Shown here one piece after another: positions 26,690 to 34,108 of a DNA stretch of 64,000 nt. The DNA comes from Bacillota bacterium. GTDB taxonomy: Bacteria > Bacillota > UBA4882 > UBA8346. The notes beneath the pieces were generated by a model. That model did no database searches, was not told the origin of the DNA, and saw nothing but the letters and a program-made list of their open reading frames with translations. Both the position numbers and the translations under genes were made by a program. The stretch lies in assembly GCA_023400055.1 (NCBI GenBank), contig JAEXFN010000020.1, positions 233,682-297,681 on the forward strand, in the 5' to 3' direction. Positions within the stretch are counted from its first letter, which is position 1; the number at the start of each line of letters is the position of its first letter.

Positions 26690-27424
26690 TTAAAAATGAA
26701 TCTCTCTGACGTCGTATTGTGAATGACCGATCTTCGGAGGAAAAAACTTAGCCAGATCCGAGTAATATCTTATCAACTTGATACAAAGTTGTACCAACTT
26801 GCGGAGGTCGTAATTCGATCTTCCGTATTTACGCGGCGCATGTTCAACCAGGACATTGGCCACCTTGCGGGTGTATTTCAAAATCAATGGCGTTAAATAG
26901 ACAAAATCGGTTGTCTCGTTCTGAATTTGTTGTACCAGAGTTTTCTTTAAAGCGCGAAAACTACTTAATTTGAGTTTGCGCGGTTTCCCGACTATAAATC
27001 GGAACAGGATATCGATCAAGCAAGAACCGAAATTGCGATAAAACGCGTGCTTTTTGTGGCGAGGGATTCCCAAAACCGCATCATATCCTTGAGCGAGCTT
27101 CTCGAGGAGAGTCGGAATCTCCTCCGGAGGATGCTGTAAATCGTCGTCAATCGTGATCACAATTTCTCCACTGGCATAGCGGAATCCGCATAAAAGCGCA
27201 TTTTGTTGTCCAAAATTGTGGGCCAACCGGATTACTTTGACACGGGAGTCCCGATCATGTATCGCTTTTGCCTGTAAAAAGCTGTTATCGCAGCTAGCGT
27301 CGTCAACCATGATCATCTCGTAATCATCGGTTATACCGTTCAACACCCAGGTTAACCGATAATAAAGTTCTTCAAGGGACTGCTCGCTGTTATAAATCGG
27401 AATGACTATTGACAAATATGTCAT
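26690..27424 (-). CDS. GT2 glycosyltransferase, DPM1/ArnC-like, without membrane anchor
   Basis: 244 residues. GT-A fold with IPIYNSEQSLEEL at the start, VDDASCDNS, and the metal motif DDDLQHPPEE. The C-terminal HAPRKYGRSNYDLRKL matches the conserved end of ArnC-type polyprenyl-phosphate glycosyltransferases, but the two C-terminal membrane helices of ArnC are missing. It probably transfers a sugar to undecaprenyl phosphate at the membrane face. It starts 9 bases after the aminotransferase gene. Confidence 0.85.
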   Translation of the reverse strand: MTYLSIVIPIYNSEQSLEELYYRLTWVLNGITDDYEMIMVDDASCDNSFLQAKAIHDRDSRVKVIRLAHNFGQQNALLCGFRYASGEIVITIDDDLQHPPEEIPTLLEKLAQGYDAVLGIPRHKKHAFYRNFGSCLIDILFRFIVGKPRKLKLSSFRALKKTLVQQIQNETTDFVYLTPLILKYTRKVANVLVEHAPRKYGRSNYDLRKLVQLCIKLIRYYSDLAKFFPPKIGHSQYDVREIHF

Positions 27425-27433
27425 TTTTAACCC

Positions 27434-28591
27434 CTAGATTTTTTCCAACGCCTCGGTCACGTGTTCCATTAAGTATTCGATTTCTTTATCGGTCATTCCT
27501 GTAAAAAAAGGTAATCGAAGTAATCTCCGGCTCAATGCCTCAGTAATCGGCAGATCATGGGGTCGATATCCTAACCGTCGCCCCATCGGTGAGCTATGCA
27601 GTGGTACATAGTGGAAAGTTGCTTCGATTCCGCTGGAACTTAAATCGTTTTTTACCCGATCTCGAACGGCTTCGCTAGGAAAAATGATATAAAACAGATG
27701 ATAGTTGGATTGGCATCCGGATGGAATATCGGGGATCCTGATCTTACCATTCTGGACATAGGGAAGAAGATAACGAATATAAGTCTCATGAATCGATCGG
27801 CGTTTAGCGGTAATCCGGTTAAATTGCCGGAATTGAGCATAAAGAAACGCCATCAAAATTTCGGAAGGCGTATAGCTTGAGCCCAAATCGACCCAAGTAT
27901 AGCGATTGACTTCCCCATTGATAAACTCATACCTGTTGGTGCCTTTCTGAATGATCTGTTCCGCCCGCTTGATCAGTTCCCTATCATCGACATTGATGAG
28001 GAGCGCCCCGCCCTCTCCGCAAGTTATGTTTTTGGTCTCATGAAAACTGTAACAACCCATTTGACCCCAGGTTCCAAGATAACGTCCCTGATAAGAGGCA
28101 TTTACAGCTTGTGCTGCATCTTCAATAACTCGAAGCCGATAAGTATGAGCTAAACTCATAATACGGTCCATTTCACAACCGATTCCAGCGTAATGAACCG
28201 GTATAACCGCTTTGGTTCGCGGGGTGATTTTCCGTTCGATATCGTCGGGATCGATGTTAAATGTCATGGCTTGAATTTCCGCGAAAACGGGTTTAGCGCC
28301 TCGGAGTGCTACAGCATTGGCAGTGGAAGGAAAGGTAAAGGAAGGCATGATTACCTCGTCATCGGGTTCCAGATTCAACAAAAGCGCGGCCAGTTCCAGA
28401 GCGTGAGTAGCCGAAGTGGTTAGGAATACTTTTTGTGCACCAAACGTCTCTTCGATAAACTCTTTTACCTTGGCGGTATAAAAGCCATCTCCGCCGATCC
28501 GCGCTTTGGCCATCGCATCCTTGATATAAATCTCCTCATCCCCAGTATAATACGGTTTGGAAAACGGGATATTCAAAGCTTCCACCTTCAT
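27434..28591 (-). CDS. WecE/RffA-like dTDP-4-amino-4,6-dideoxygalactose transaminase
   Basis: 385 residues of the DegT/DnrJ/EryC1/StrS family. The sequence tracks E. coli WecE closely: DDEVIMPSFTFPSTANA, PVHYAGIGCEMD, and the PLP lysine at about residue 187 in SFHETKNIT. The predicted product is a dTDP-4-aminosugar. The dTDP-sugar supply genes (rmlA, rmlB) are not in this window. It is the first gene of a six-gene operon with a GT2, an ATP-grasp ligase and an ABC importer. Confidence 0.9.
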   Translation of the reverse strand: MKVEALNIPFSKPYYTGDEEIYIKDAMAKARIGGDGFYTAKVKEFIEETFGAQKVFLTTSATHALELAALLLNLEPDDEVIMPSFTFPSTANAVALRGAKPVFAEIQAMTFNIDPDDIERKITPRTKAVIPVHYAGIGCEMDRIMSLAHTYRLRVIEDAAQAVNASYQGRYLGTWGQMGCYSFHETKNITCGEGGALLINVDDRELIKRAEQIIQKGTNRYEFINGEVNRYTWVDLGSSYTPSEILMAFLYAQFRQFNRITAKRRSIHETYIRYLLPYVQNGKIRIPDIPSGCQSNYHLFYIIFPSEAVRDRVKNDLSSSGIEATFHYVPLHSSPMGRRLGYRPHDLPITEALSRRLLRLPFFTGMTDKEIEYLMEHVTEALEKI

Positions 28592-28673
28592 TCTACGATG
28601 AAACGGGGCCGACTACGGAGCCAGCCCCTTTCTTGGTCTTTTACCGTTCCTAACCTATAATCCATCGATTATC

Positions 28674-29576
28674 TTACTTCACTAGAGGGTATCCTTTGTT
28701 AACCCATCCTTGTGGTGCATTCGACGGCATGCCGGCTCCACCGTTTAGCGATACAGCATCATAGCCTAACATTCGCAGGCCGGCAACTGTCTGTCCAGCG
28801 GTTTGTCCAGTATAGCAATAAACGATAATTTTCTTATTTTTCGGCAGGATACTAAATTCATGCTCCATACCTTTGCCAAACGGAATATTAATGGCCCCTT
28901 CGATATGACCTTTTGCATAGTCAGTAGCACTCCGGACCGATAAAAAGATGACACTCGGGTCTTTCTTGTCCAATAGCGCTTTCGCGTCCGCTTCACTTAT
29001 CTTATAATTGGCATAAGCAGTTCCTGTTAAACTCGCTAAGCCACGATAATAACGGCTAATAACCGCTTTGACCTGCGGATTGATCTTGAGAGAAGCAACT
29101 TTGGAAAGAGGATTGGATTTCGTCTCGATAACTTCTGTGACACCATCGACTTTTGATATTCCAAGATCCCAGCCCAAATTAACCGATTTGGCGGTAAATC
29201 CGGCCATGTTTAATAAAGCGACCGTTTGACCGGCAGTTTGACCGGTGTAACAATATACCATAATGGTTTTATTTTTGGGAAGCTTGCCTAGATTGTCACT
29301 GATGGCGGTGCCCCACGGCAGATTTACCGCTCCCTTGATATGGCCTTTGGCATAGATATCCGCTTGGCGAATATCCAAAATAAACAGGGGATCATTCGCT
29401 TTCACTTTGGCCACAAATTCTTTTTCACCAATTTTATACAAATCAGCCGGCATGTTAGCAAAATAATTATCCACCGCATCCTTTACCGGATCGGCCGCTG
29501 CCAAGGAAACCGAGAAACCCACCGCCACAGATAGCACTACCAAAATCACGAACCATTCGAGACGAAACGTTTTCAT
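28674..29576 (-). CDS. Exported protein with two rhodanese domains
   Basis: About 300 residues. A signal peptide with an alanine-rich cleavage region (SLAAADP) is followed by two rhodanese domains of about 105 residues each. Each has the active-site loop CYTGQTAGQT, so both catalytic cysteines are present. It should transfer sulfane sulfur outside the cytoplasmic membrane. The ATG at 29576 has AAGGAGGT 7 bases upstream. It closes the sulfur operon, directly after the thioredoxin reductase gene. Confidence 0.88.
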   Translation of the reverse strand: MKTFRLEWFVILVVLSVAVGFSVSLAAADPVKDAVDNYFANMPADLYKIGEKEFVAKVKANDPLFILDIRQADIYAKGHIKGAVNLPWGTAISDNLGKLPKNKTIMVYCYTGQTAGQTVALLNMAGFTAKSVNLGWDLGISKVDGVTEVIETKSNPLSKVASLKINPQVKAVISRYYRGLASLTGTAYANYKISEADAKALLDKKDPSVIFLSVRSATDYAKGHIEGAINIPFGKGMEHEFSILPKNKKIIVYCYTGQTAGQTVAGLRMLGYDAVSLNGGAGMPSNAPQGWVNKGYPLVK

Positions 29577-29607
29577 TTGAATACCTCCTTTTATCATAGC
29601 TTTGCTT

Positions 29608-30852
29608 TTATACAGCCAACTTTTGTGCGCAACAATCCAAAAATTCTGGCGTAATATTTTCGGAAATAACCTCAGCCGGCGCTCCTCGCTTCACCAAAAC
29701 AACTGCCGGAAACTTTTCCGGTGCTTCTTTACATATTTTATTAATTAAAGACGAGGACTTGTAAACATCAATCTTGGTAACATTAATTTTCGAACCGTAT
29801 TTACAATTCAATTCCTCGATAATCGGCAGCAAGCAACGGCATTGTTCATTGGTGGGTTCCCAAACGTAAAATAGCGAAGGACGATCCGCCTGCAACAATT
29901 GCTGAAAATATTCCGCCTCCGCCAGATAACGTTCCGCTGCCACCGCCGCCACCGCTCCATCGCTTACCGCTGTCGAAACTTGGCGTAAGCACTTCTCCCG
30001 GACATCGCCAACTGCGTATATTCCTTCCACGTTGGTTTCCATCAATTCATTGGTTTTAATGTAGCCTCGGTCATTTAAGGCAATCAAACCATTGAAAATC
30101 TCGGTGTTCGGCAGGTAACCGATGAATAAGAAGCACCCATCGACCGGGACCGGAATGCTCTCCCCTGTTTTGCTGTTCTTCAAGTTGACCTGGCTCAACC
30201 GCTCTTCGCCGACAAATTCGTCGACCATCGTATTCCAGATAAACTCCATTTTGGGGTTGGCGAATGCTTGCTCCTGGGCAACTTTGTTCGCATCCAAAAT
30301 TCCTTGATCATGAATTACGGAGACGAACACTTTTTTGGCGAATTTGGTCAGAAACATTCCCTCTTCTATGGCGGCATCACCGCTACCCACCATCAAAACC
30401 ACTTTATCGGTGTAATAAGCCGCATCGCAGGTAGCGCAGAAGGAGATGCCCTTGTCATAAAGAAAATTCTCTTCATTACGGGCTCCTGTCAACCTGGGTT
30501 TGCCTCCGGTGGCGATAATCACTGCTTTGGTTTTATAAAACGCCCGGAAAGTCTCCACCAGCTTGGTTCCATCGTCCATTACCTGGATTCCTTTGACGTC
30601 GGTGAGCTTGAATTCGACTCCCAACCGTTTGGCCTGTTTTTCAAAGAGCTGCATCAACGCCAACCCGGCGATCGGCTCCGGAAACCCGGGAAAATTCTCG
30701 ATCTCACTGGTATAAGTCGCTAAACCGCCCACCAAAGATTTTTCAATCAATAAGGTCTTGAGGCGGGCACGACCGCAATATATTCCGGCAGTAAGCCCGG
30801 CAGATCCGCCGCCAATAATCACCACATCATACTCAAAAATCTTTTTTTCCAT
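29608..30852 (-). CDS. Thioredoxin reductase fused to a thioredoxin-like domain
   Basis: About 414 residues. Residues 1-310 are an NAD(P)H thioredoxin reductase with FAD motif IIGGGSAGLTAG, redox pair CATC (139-142), NADPH motif GSGDAAIE and the C-terminal FAD motif GIYAVGDV. The last about 90 residues have a thioredoxin-like fold, but its redox site reads NEQCRCLLP, a CxC instead of CxxC. The ATG at 30852 follows GGAGG by 7 bases. The setting among YeeE, TusA and rhodanese genes suggests it supplies electrons for sulfur transfer. Confidence 0.88.
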   Translation of the reverse strand: MEKKIFEYDVVIIGGGSAGLTAGIYCGRARLKTLLIEKSLVGGLATYTSEIENFPGFPEPIAGLALMQLFEKQAKRLGVEFKLTDVKGIQVMDDGTKLVETFRAFYKTKAVIIATGGKPRLTGARNEENFLYDKGISFCATCDAAYYTDKVVLMVGSGDAAIEEGMFLTKFAKKVFVSVIHDQGILDANKVAQEQAFANPKMEFIWNTMVDEFVGEERLSQVNLKNSKTGESIPVPVDGCFLFIGYLPNTEIFNGLIALNDRGYIKTNELMETNVEGIYAVGDVREKCLRQVSTAVSDGAVAAVAAERYLAEAEYFQQLLQADRPSLFYVWEPTNEQCRCLLPIIEELNCKYGSKINVTKIDVYKSSSLINKICKEAPEKFPAVVLVKRGAPAEVISENITPEFLDCCAQKLAV

Positions 30853-30865
30853 GAAAGAGCCTCCG

Positions 30866-31396
30866 TCACATGAAATACTTGACCAGCAATTTGCTCCCGA
30901 TCCAGGCGCCGACAAACATAAAGATCAAGAAGAGCCAGCCATGTAACGATGATGATGCAATACCGCTAAACAAAGAACCGATATTACAGCCAAACGCCAG
31001 ACGAGCCCCGTACCCCATGAGCAAACCGCCGCAAATCGCCGCGATCACCTGGGCTACCGACTTGATTTTTTTGATTTTAAATTGGGAAGCCGCGAGCGCC
31101 GCAAGCAAAGCTCCTATAATGATGCCGAGGTTCATTAACGATCCCTCATGGGTGAAAAAAGACAGTTTTAAAGCTTGCCGGTGCAGTTCGGCAAAATAAA
31201 ACCACTTTTCGATGGGAATGCCAAAGGCTTTGGCCAGCCAGCCGCCCCAATACGAAAAAGCGGTGGTAACTCCCCATGGTGCTTTGGATATAGCGAAAAG
31301 GGCGATGTTTAAAACGGCGAGCAAAATCGCACCGGTGGTATACGACCAAGGTTCTTTGATGACTGCTTTGAATAACTTACTCTCCTGCAGGCTCAT
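30866..31396 (-). CDS. YeeE/YedE family sulfur transporter subunit, second half
   Basis: About 176 residues and four to five hydrophobic segments. The landmark YGARLAFGCNIGSLFSG holds the conserved pore cysteine of the TsuA/YeeE family. It is half the length of full TsuA and is paired with the other half at 31699-32367. The ATG at 31396 has GAGGG 6 bases upstream; the longer frame begins with TTG. Confidence 0.82.
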   Translation of the reverse strand: MSLQESKLFKAVIKEPWSYTTGAILLAVLNIALFAISKAPWGVTTAFSYWGGWLAKAFGIPIEKWFYFAELHRQALKLSFFTHEGSLMNLGIIIGALLAALAASQFKIKKIKSVAQVIAAICGGLLMGYGARLAFGCNIGSLFSGIASSSLHGWLFLIFMFVGAWIGSKLLVKYFM

Positions 31397-31405
31397 TTTC
31401 AACCC

Positions 31406-31633
31406 TCATTTCGCTTTTTCGATATAAATTTCCCATTCTCCGTCCCCGACTTCTTCGATCTCTACCGGATGCCCTTCTTTTCTGGCCCATTCCGGAACAT
31501 TCTTCATGGCGCAGCTATGATCGATCTCAACCACCAATACATCGCCCACTGTCAGCTCAGCCATTTTTTTTTGGGTCTTTAACAATGGAACCGGGCAAGC
31601 CTCTCCCAAACAATCCAAACGATATTCTGCCAT
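31406..31633 (-). CDS. TusA-like sulfur carrier protein
   Basis: 75 residues. LDCLGEACPVPLLKT carries the CPxP cysteine (Cys13) that accepts a persulfide, plus a second Cys at position 8. It lies between the two YeeE halves, as TsuB lies next to TsuA in thiosulfate uptake systems, and probably takes sulfur on the cytosolic side. Confidence 0.9.
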   Translation of the reverse strand: MAEYRLDCLGEACPVPLLKTQKKMAELTVGDVLVVEIDHSCAMKNVPEWARKEGHPVEIEEVGDGEWEIYIEKAK

Positions 31634-31698
31634 TTCTTACACTCCTTATTGAATTAATAATCCGTCCAAAAAGCTATAGCTTATAAAACATTGCGAAC

Positions 31699-32367
31699 TT
31701 ACGCATTGCTTCGTTTTTTTCCCCACTGATCGGCCAAAAAATATAATCCGCCTAAAACCGCCAATTGCAAAATGAGTGCGGCCGGCCAGCCGAGCACCGA
31801 AGGTAGATGAACCTTGGGCGAAGCATCGATTACCGCCTTTTGCCACCAGCCGAAATCATGAGCGCCCCATAAACTTCCGACGACAAAAAAAATCAAAGAG
31901 AGCCATTGCATCATAAAGCCCTCGCCAAAGCGCATAAGCGTTCCCGAGGCGCAACCTCCGGAGATTACAGCGCCCATTCCAAACATCGTTGCCCCAATTA
32001 CCACGTTAAAACCGGCCGGATTGATCGCGCCGGGGATCCCCCTGCCATTCTGTAACGCCAACAATTGAATCGCCGCGAAGCCAACCAGAGCAATCGCGAT
32101 CGTAGTCAGCACTGCCTTGGATAATGAAGTTCCACCGGTCAAAACCGGATCGCGAAATGCAGCGGTGAAACAGAAACGACTTTTTTGTAACACCACTCCA
32201 AAAGCAATTCCGAAAATCCAGGCTACAGCCAGTTTGGATGAAACCTGTCCGAAAAGAACCGCCAAAACAATCACCAATAATAAAATCACAGCTGCGATCG
32301 GAAGCTGATTCCGTCGTTTTCTGGGGCTTCGTCGTACTGCAGTTTCGCTTGTTTTCTGGATTTCCAC
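31699..32367 (-). CDS. YeeE/YedE family sulfur transporter subunit, first half
   Basis: 222 residues, five or six membrane segments. GVVLQKSRFCFTAAFRDP and ISGGCASGTLMRFGEG hold the two conserved cysteines of this half. A basic N-terminus (RRSPRKRRN) is cytosolic. Starts with GTG at 32367, 8 bases after GGAGG. It is the first gene of the sulfur operon, divergent from the LysR gene. Thiosulfate is the likely substrate by family, not by proof. Confidence 0.83.
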   Translation of the reverse strand: MEIQKTSETAVRRSPRKRRNQLPIAAVILLLVIVLAVLFGQVSSKLAVAWIFGIAFGVVLQKSRFCFTAAFRDPVLTGGTSLSKAVLTTIAIALVGFAAIQLLALQNGRGIPGAINPAGFNVVIGATMFGMGAVISGGCASGTLMRFGEGFMMQWLSLIFFVVGSLWGAHDFGWWQKAVIDASPKVHLPSVLGWPAALILQLAVLGGLYFLADQWGKKRSNA

Positions 32368-32418
32368 TGGTAATTCCTCCCTCCTTTTGTTCTCTTTTTC
32401 ACAAACTTGTTCAATCTC

Positions 32419-32447
32419 ATTATACAGCGTAATCCTGTGATAGGAAT
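32419..32447 (-). promoter_or_regulatory. Promoter and candidate LysR site of the sulfur operon
   Basis: A perfect -10 TATAAT on the minus strand (32419-32424) lacks a good -35, as for activator-dependent promoters. Where the -35 should be there is an inverted repeat, ATCCT (32432-32436) and AGGAAT (32442-32447) with a 5-base spacer, a plausible LysR-type half-site pair. Confidence 0.42.
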
Positions 32448-32586
32448 CATAAGACTTTGTTATGGAATATAAATCTTTCTTTTGATTTACAAACTAATAA
32501 AAAGTTTGAAAACTTATTCCATCTTGAATGGAGGATTGCAAATTATTAACAAGAATTTTTATATTACGAAGGAGGGTAGGGTACTG

Positions 32587-33483
32587 ATGAATATTTCGAA
32601 TTTGAAAGCCTTTATTGAAACCGTCCGAGCTTCAAGTATCTCCAAAGCCGCTGATAATCTTCATCTGACGCAGCCTGCGGTGAGCATGCAAATCCAAAGC
32701 CTGGAGGCATCGCTTGGACATCAACTGCTGAATCGGAGCAACCGGGGCGTACAGCTCACAGAGTATGGCAAAGTATTTTTTTCTTACGCACAAAGCTTCT
32801 TGACGCTGTGGGATAATCTGCAACAAGACTTGAGAGCCGTGGCAGCTTCCGAATATCCCTCTTTACAAGTCGGCACTTGTCCTGCTATCGGGCAATATGC
32901 TCTTCCATGCGCTCTTTTTTTATTTAAACAAATATTCCCGCAGATTCGGGTATCTGTTCAGAGCTTATCCTCCGAAACAATAATCACTGAGTTACGAAAT
33001 CATAGTCTTCAAAGCGGGTTCTTGGAAGGAAATCCCAATGCTCCCGATTTAGAAAGTCATCTGGTGCTTCGTTCGGAGCTGATCTTGGTCGCGTCGTCGA
33101 ATTATCCAAATACGACGGTGGACATGGCTGATCTTTCCCATTTACCACTGGTTTTAACTCCGCAGGACTGTGATATCCGCCGTTCACTAAGAAAATGCCT
33201 GGCCCGCTATCAGTTGGACAGCGTCAGCCTGAAACCTTTTTTAGAATTGGATGGCATCGAAAGTGTCAAATCAGCTGTCATTTCCGGCCACGGGCTTTCT
33301 TTTCTCCCGTACCTCGCCATCAAAAAAGAATTGTATTCGGGAGATTTGCAAAGAGTCGCAATTAATAAGGCCACCTTTGAAATTACTTTCTCGATGGTTT
33401 GGCGGAAAAATGAAAATCTTACCGAATATAACCGGCAATTAATCGATTTCATCAAATCGGACAGCGGTAAGAGCTTCTGTTAA
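32587..33483 (+). CDS. LysR family transcriptional regulator
   Basis: About 298 residues. N-terminal winged helix-turn-helix (MNISNLKAFIETVRASSISK, then AADNLHLTQPAVSMQIQSLE) and a substrate-binding-like effector domain. It is transcribed away from the YeeE-TusA-TrxR-rhodanese operon across a 219-base gap, so it is the likely regulator of that operon. The ATG at 32587 is preceded by GGAGGG; an upstream extension of 35 codons is discounted. Confidence 0.9.
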   Translation: MNISNLKAFIETVRASSISKAADNLHLTQPAVSMQIQSLEASLGHQLLNRSNRGVQLTEYGKVFFSYAQSFLTLWDNLQQDLRAVAASEYPSLQVGTCPAIGQYALPCALFLFKQIFPQIRVSVQSLSSETIITELRNHSLQSGFLEGNPNAPDLESHLVLRSELILVASSNYPNTTVDMADLSHLPLVLTPQDCDIRRSLRKCLARYQLDSVSLKPFLELDGIESVKSAVISGHGLSFLPYLAIKKELYSGDLQRVAINKATFEITFSMVWRKNENLTEYNRQLIDFIKSDSGKSFC

Positions 33484-33488
33484 GCGGG

Positions 33489-33704
33489 TCATTTTTCGAT
33501 GGTAATCCGCCAGATCCCGTTATCCACCTCTTGAACCTCCAAACGTCGGACTTGATTCTGTACAGCCGCCTTAATGTTCTCGACTGCGCAACTATGATCG
33601 ACCATTATCTGCAGAATTTCGCTCTCTTCCAGCAATCGGATCTGAGTGATGGTCTTTAAGGTAGGTATCGGACAAAAATCGCCCATGCAATCAAGTTTTT
33701 TCAT
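33489..33704 (-). CDS. Second TusA-like sulfur carrier protein
   Basis: 71 residues. LDCMGDFCPIPTLKT with the CPxP cysteine at position 11. It is related to the operon copy at 31406-31633 but clearly diverged. It converges on the LysR gene with a 5-base gap. Array 4 begins 117 bases upstream of its start. Confidence 0.85.
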   Translation of the reverse strand: MKKLDCMGDFCPIPTLKTITQIRLLEESEILQIMVDHSCAVENIKAAVQNQVRRLEVQEVDNGIWRITIEK

Positions 33705-33820
33705 TAAAAAGCTCCTAAAGAATTATATGAATTACTGAACTTCCCACCAATGGTACATCCATCGGATCTTTTTCGCTTACAGTTTGATTTCCCCTGCCAG
33801 GATTTCTGGATCCAAAAGAA

Positions 33821-34030
33821 CATGTTCAGTAGCTCAATGACCATCCGCAGCAACTGAAGATGCTTATTCAATTACTGAATAAGCATCTTCAGTTGCTGCA
33901 GGACCATATACAATAACTGCGCAAGCATATTCAGTGCCCAAACGAGGACGAACAGTAACTAAAATAGCATGTGCAGTAACTGTGTGAACATTTTCAATAA
34001 CTAAGTGAACTGATTTAGTGGCTCAATGGG
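33821..34030. repeat. 21-bp tandem array 4 (CAGTnACT family)
   Basis: Ten units start every 21 bases exactly (33821 to 34010). Each begins CAT or similar, with a centre like TTCAGTAACTG and an A/G-rich end. When rotated, the unit aligns with array 5 (CAGTnACTnAAnAAGC). Stop codons appear in the minus-strand frame wherever CAG has become TAG, so it is not coding. It lies between the polC terminator and the second tusA gene and fills half of the 404-base gap; 33705-33820 holds nothing I recognise. Confidence 0.85.
33848..33898. repeat. Perfect 23-bp palindrome inside array 4
   Basis: Positions 33848-33870 pair without mismatch with 33876-33898 around the 5-base loop ATTAC. It comprises one unit in forward and one in reverse orientation, so one unit of the array has been inverted or copied as its complement. 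Confidence 0.85.
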
Positions 34031-34052
34031 AATCGACTTCTTGCTAAAATGC

Positions 34053-34085
34053 AAAACCACCCCTTAAAGAAAAGAGGTGGTTTTT
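34053..34085 (-). terminator. Intrinsic terminator of polC
   Basis: AAAACCACC and GGTGGTTTT pair around a purine-rich loop. On the minus strand the stem is followed by TTTTGCATTTT, starting about 25 bases after the polC stop. Confidence 0.72.
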
Positions 34086-34108
34086 CGAGAACAACTCGAT
34101 TGCTTATA

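Noticed and set aside
28592..28640. Terminator between the rhodanese and WecE-like genes
   Set aside because: A GGGGC/GCCCC stem exists but has a poor inner fold and no T-tract, so I do not claim a transcript end here.
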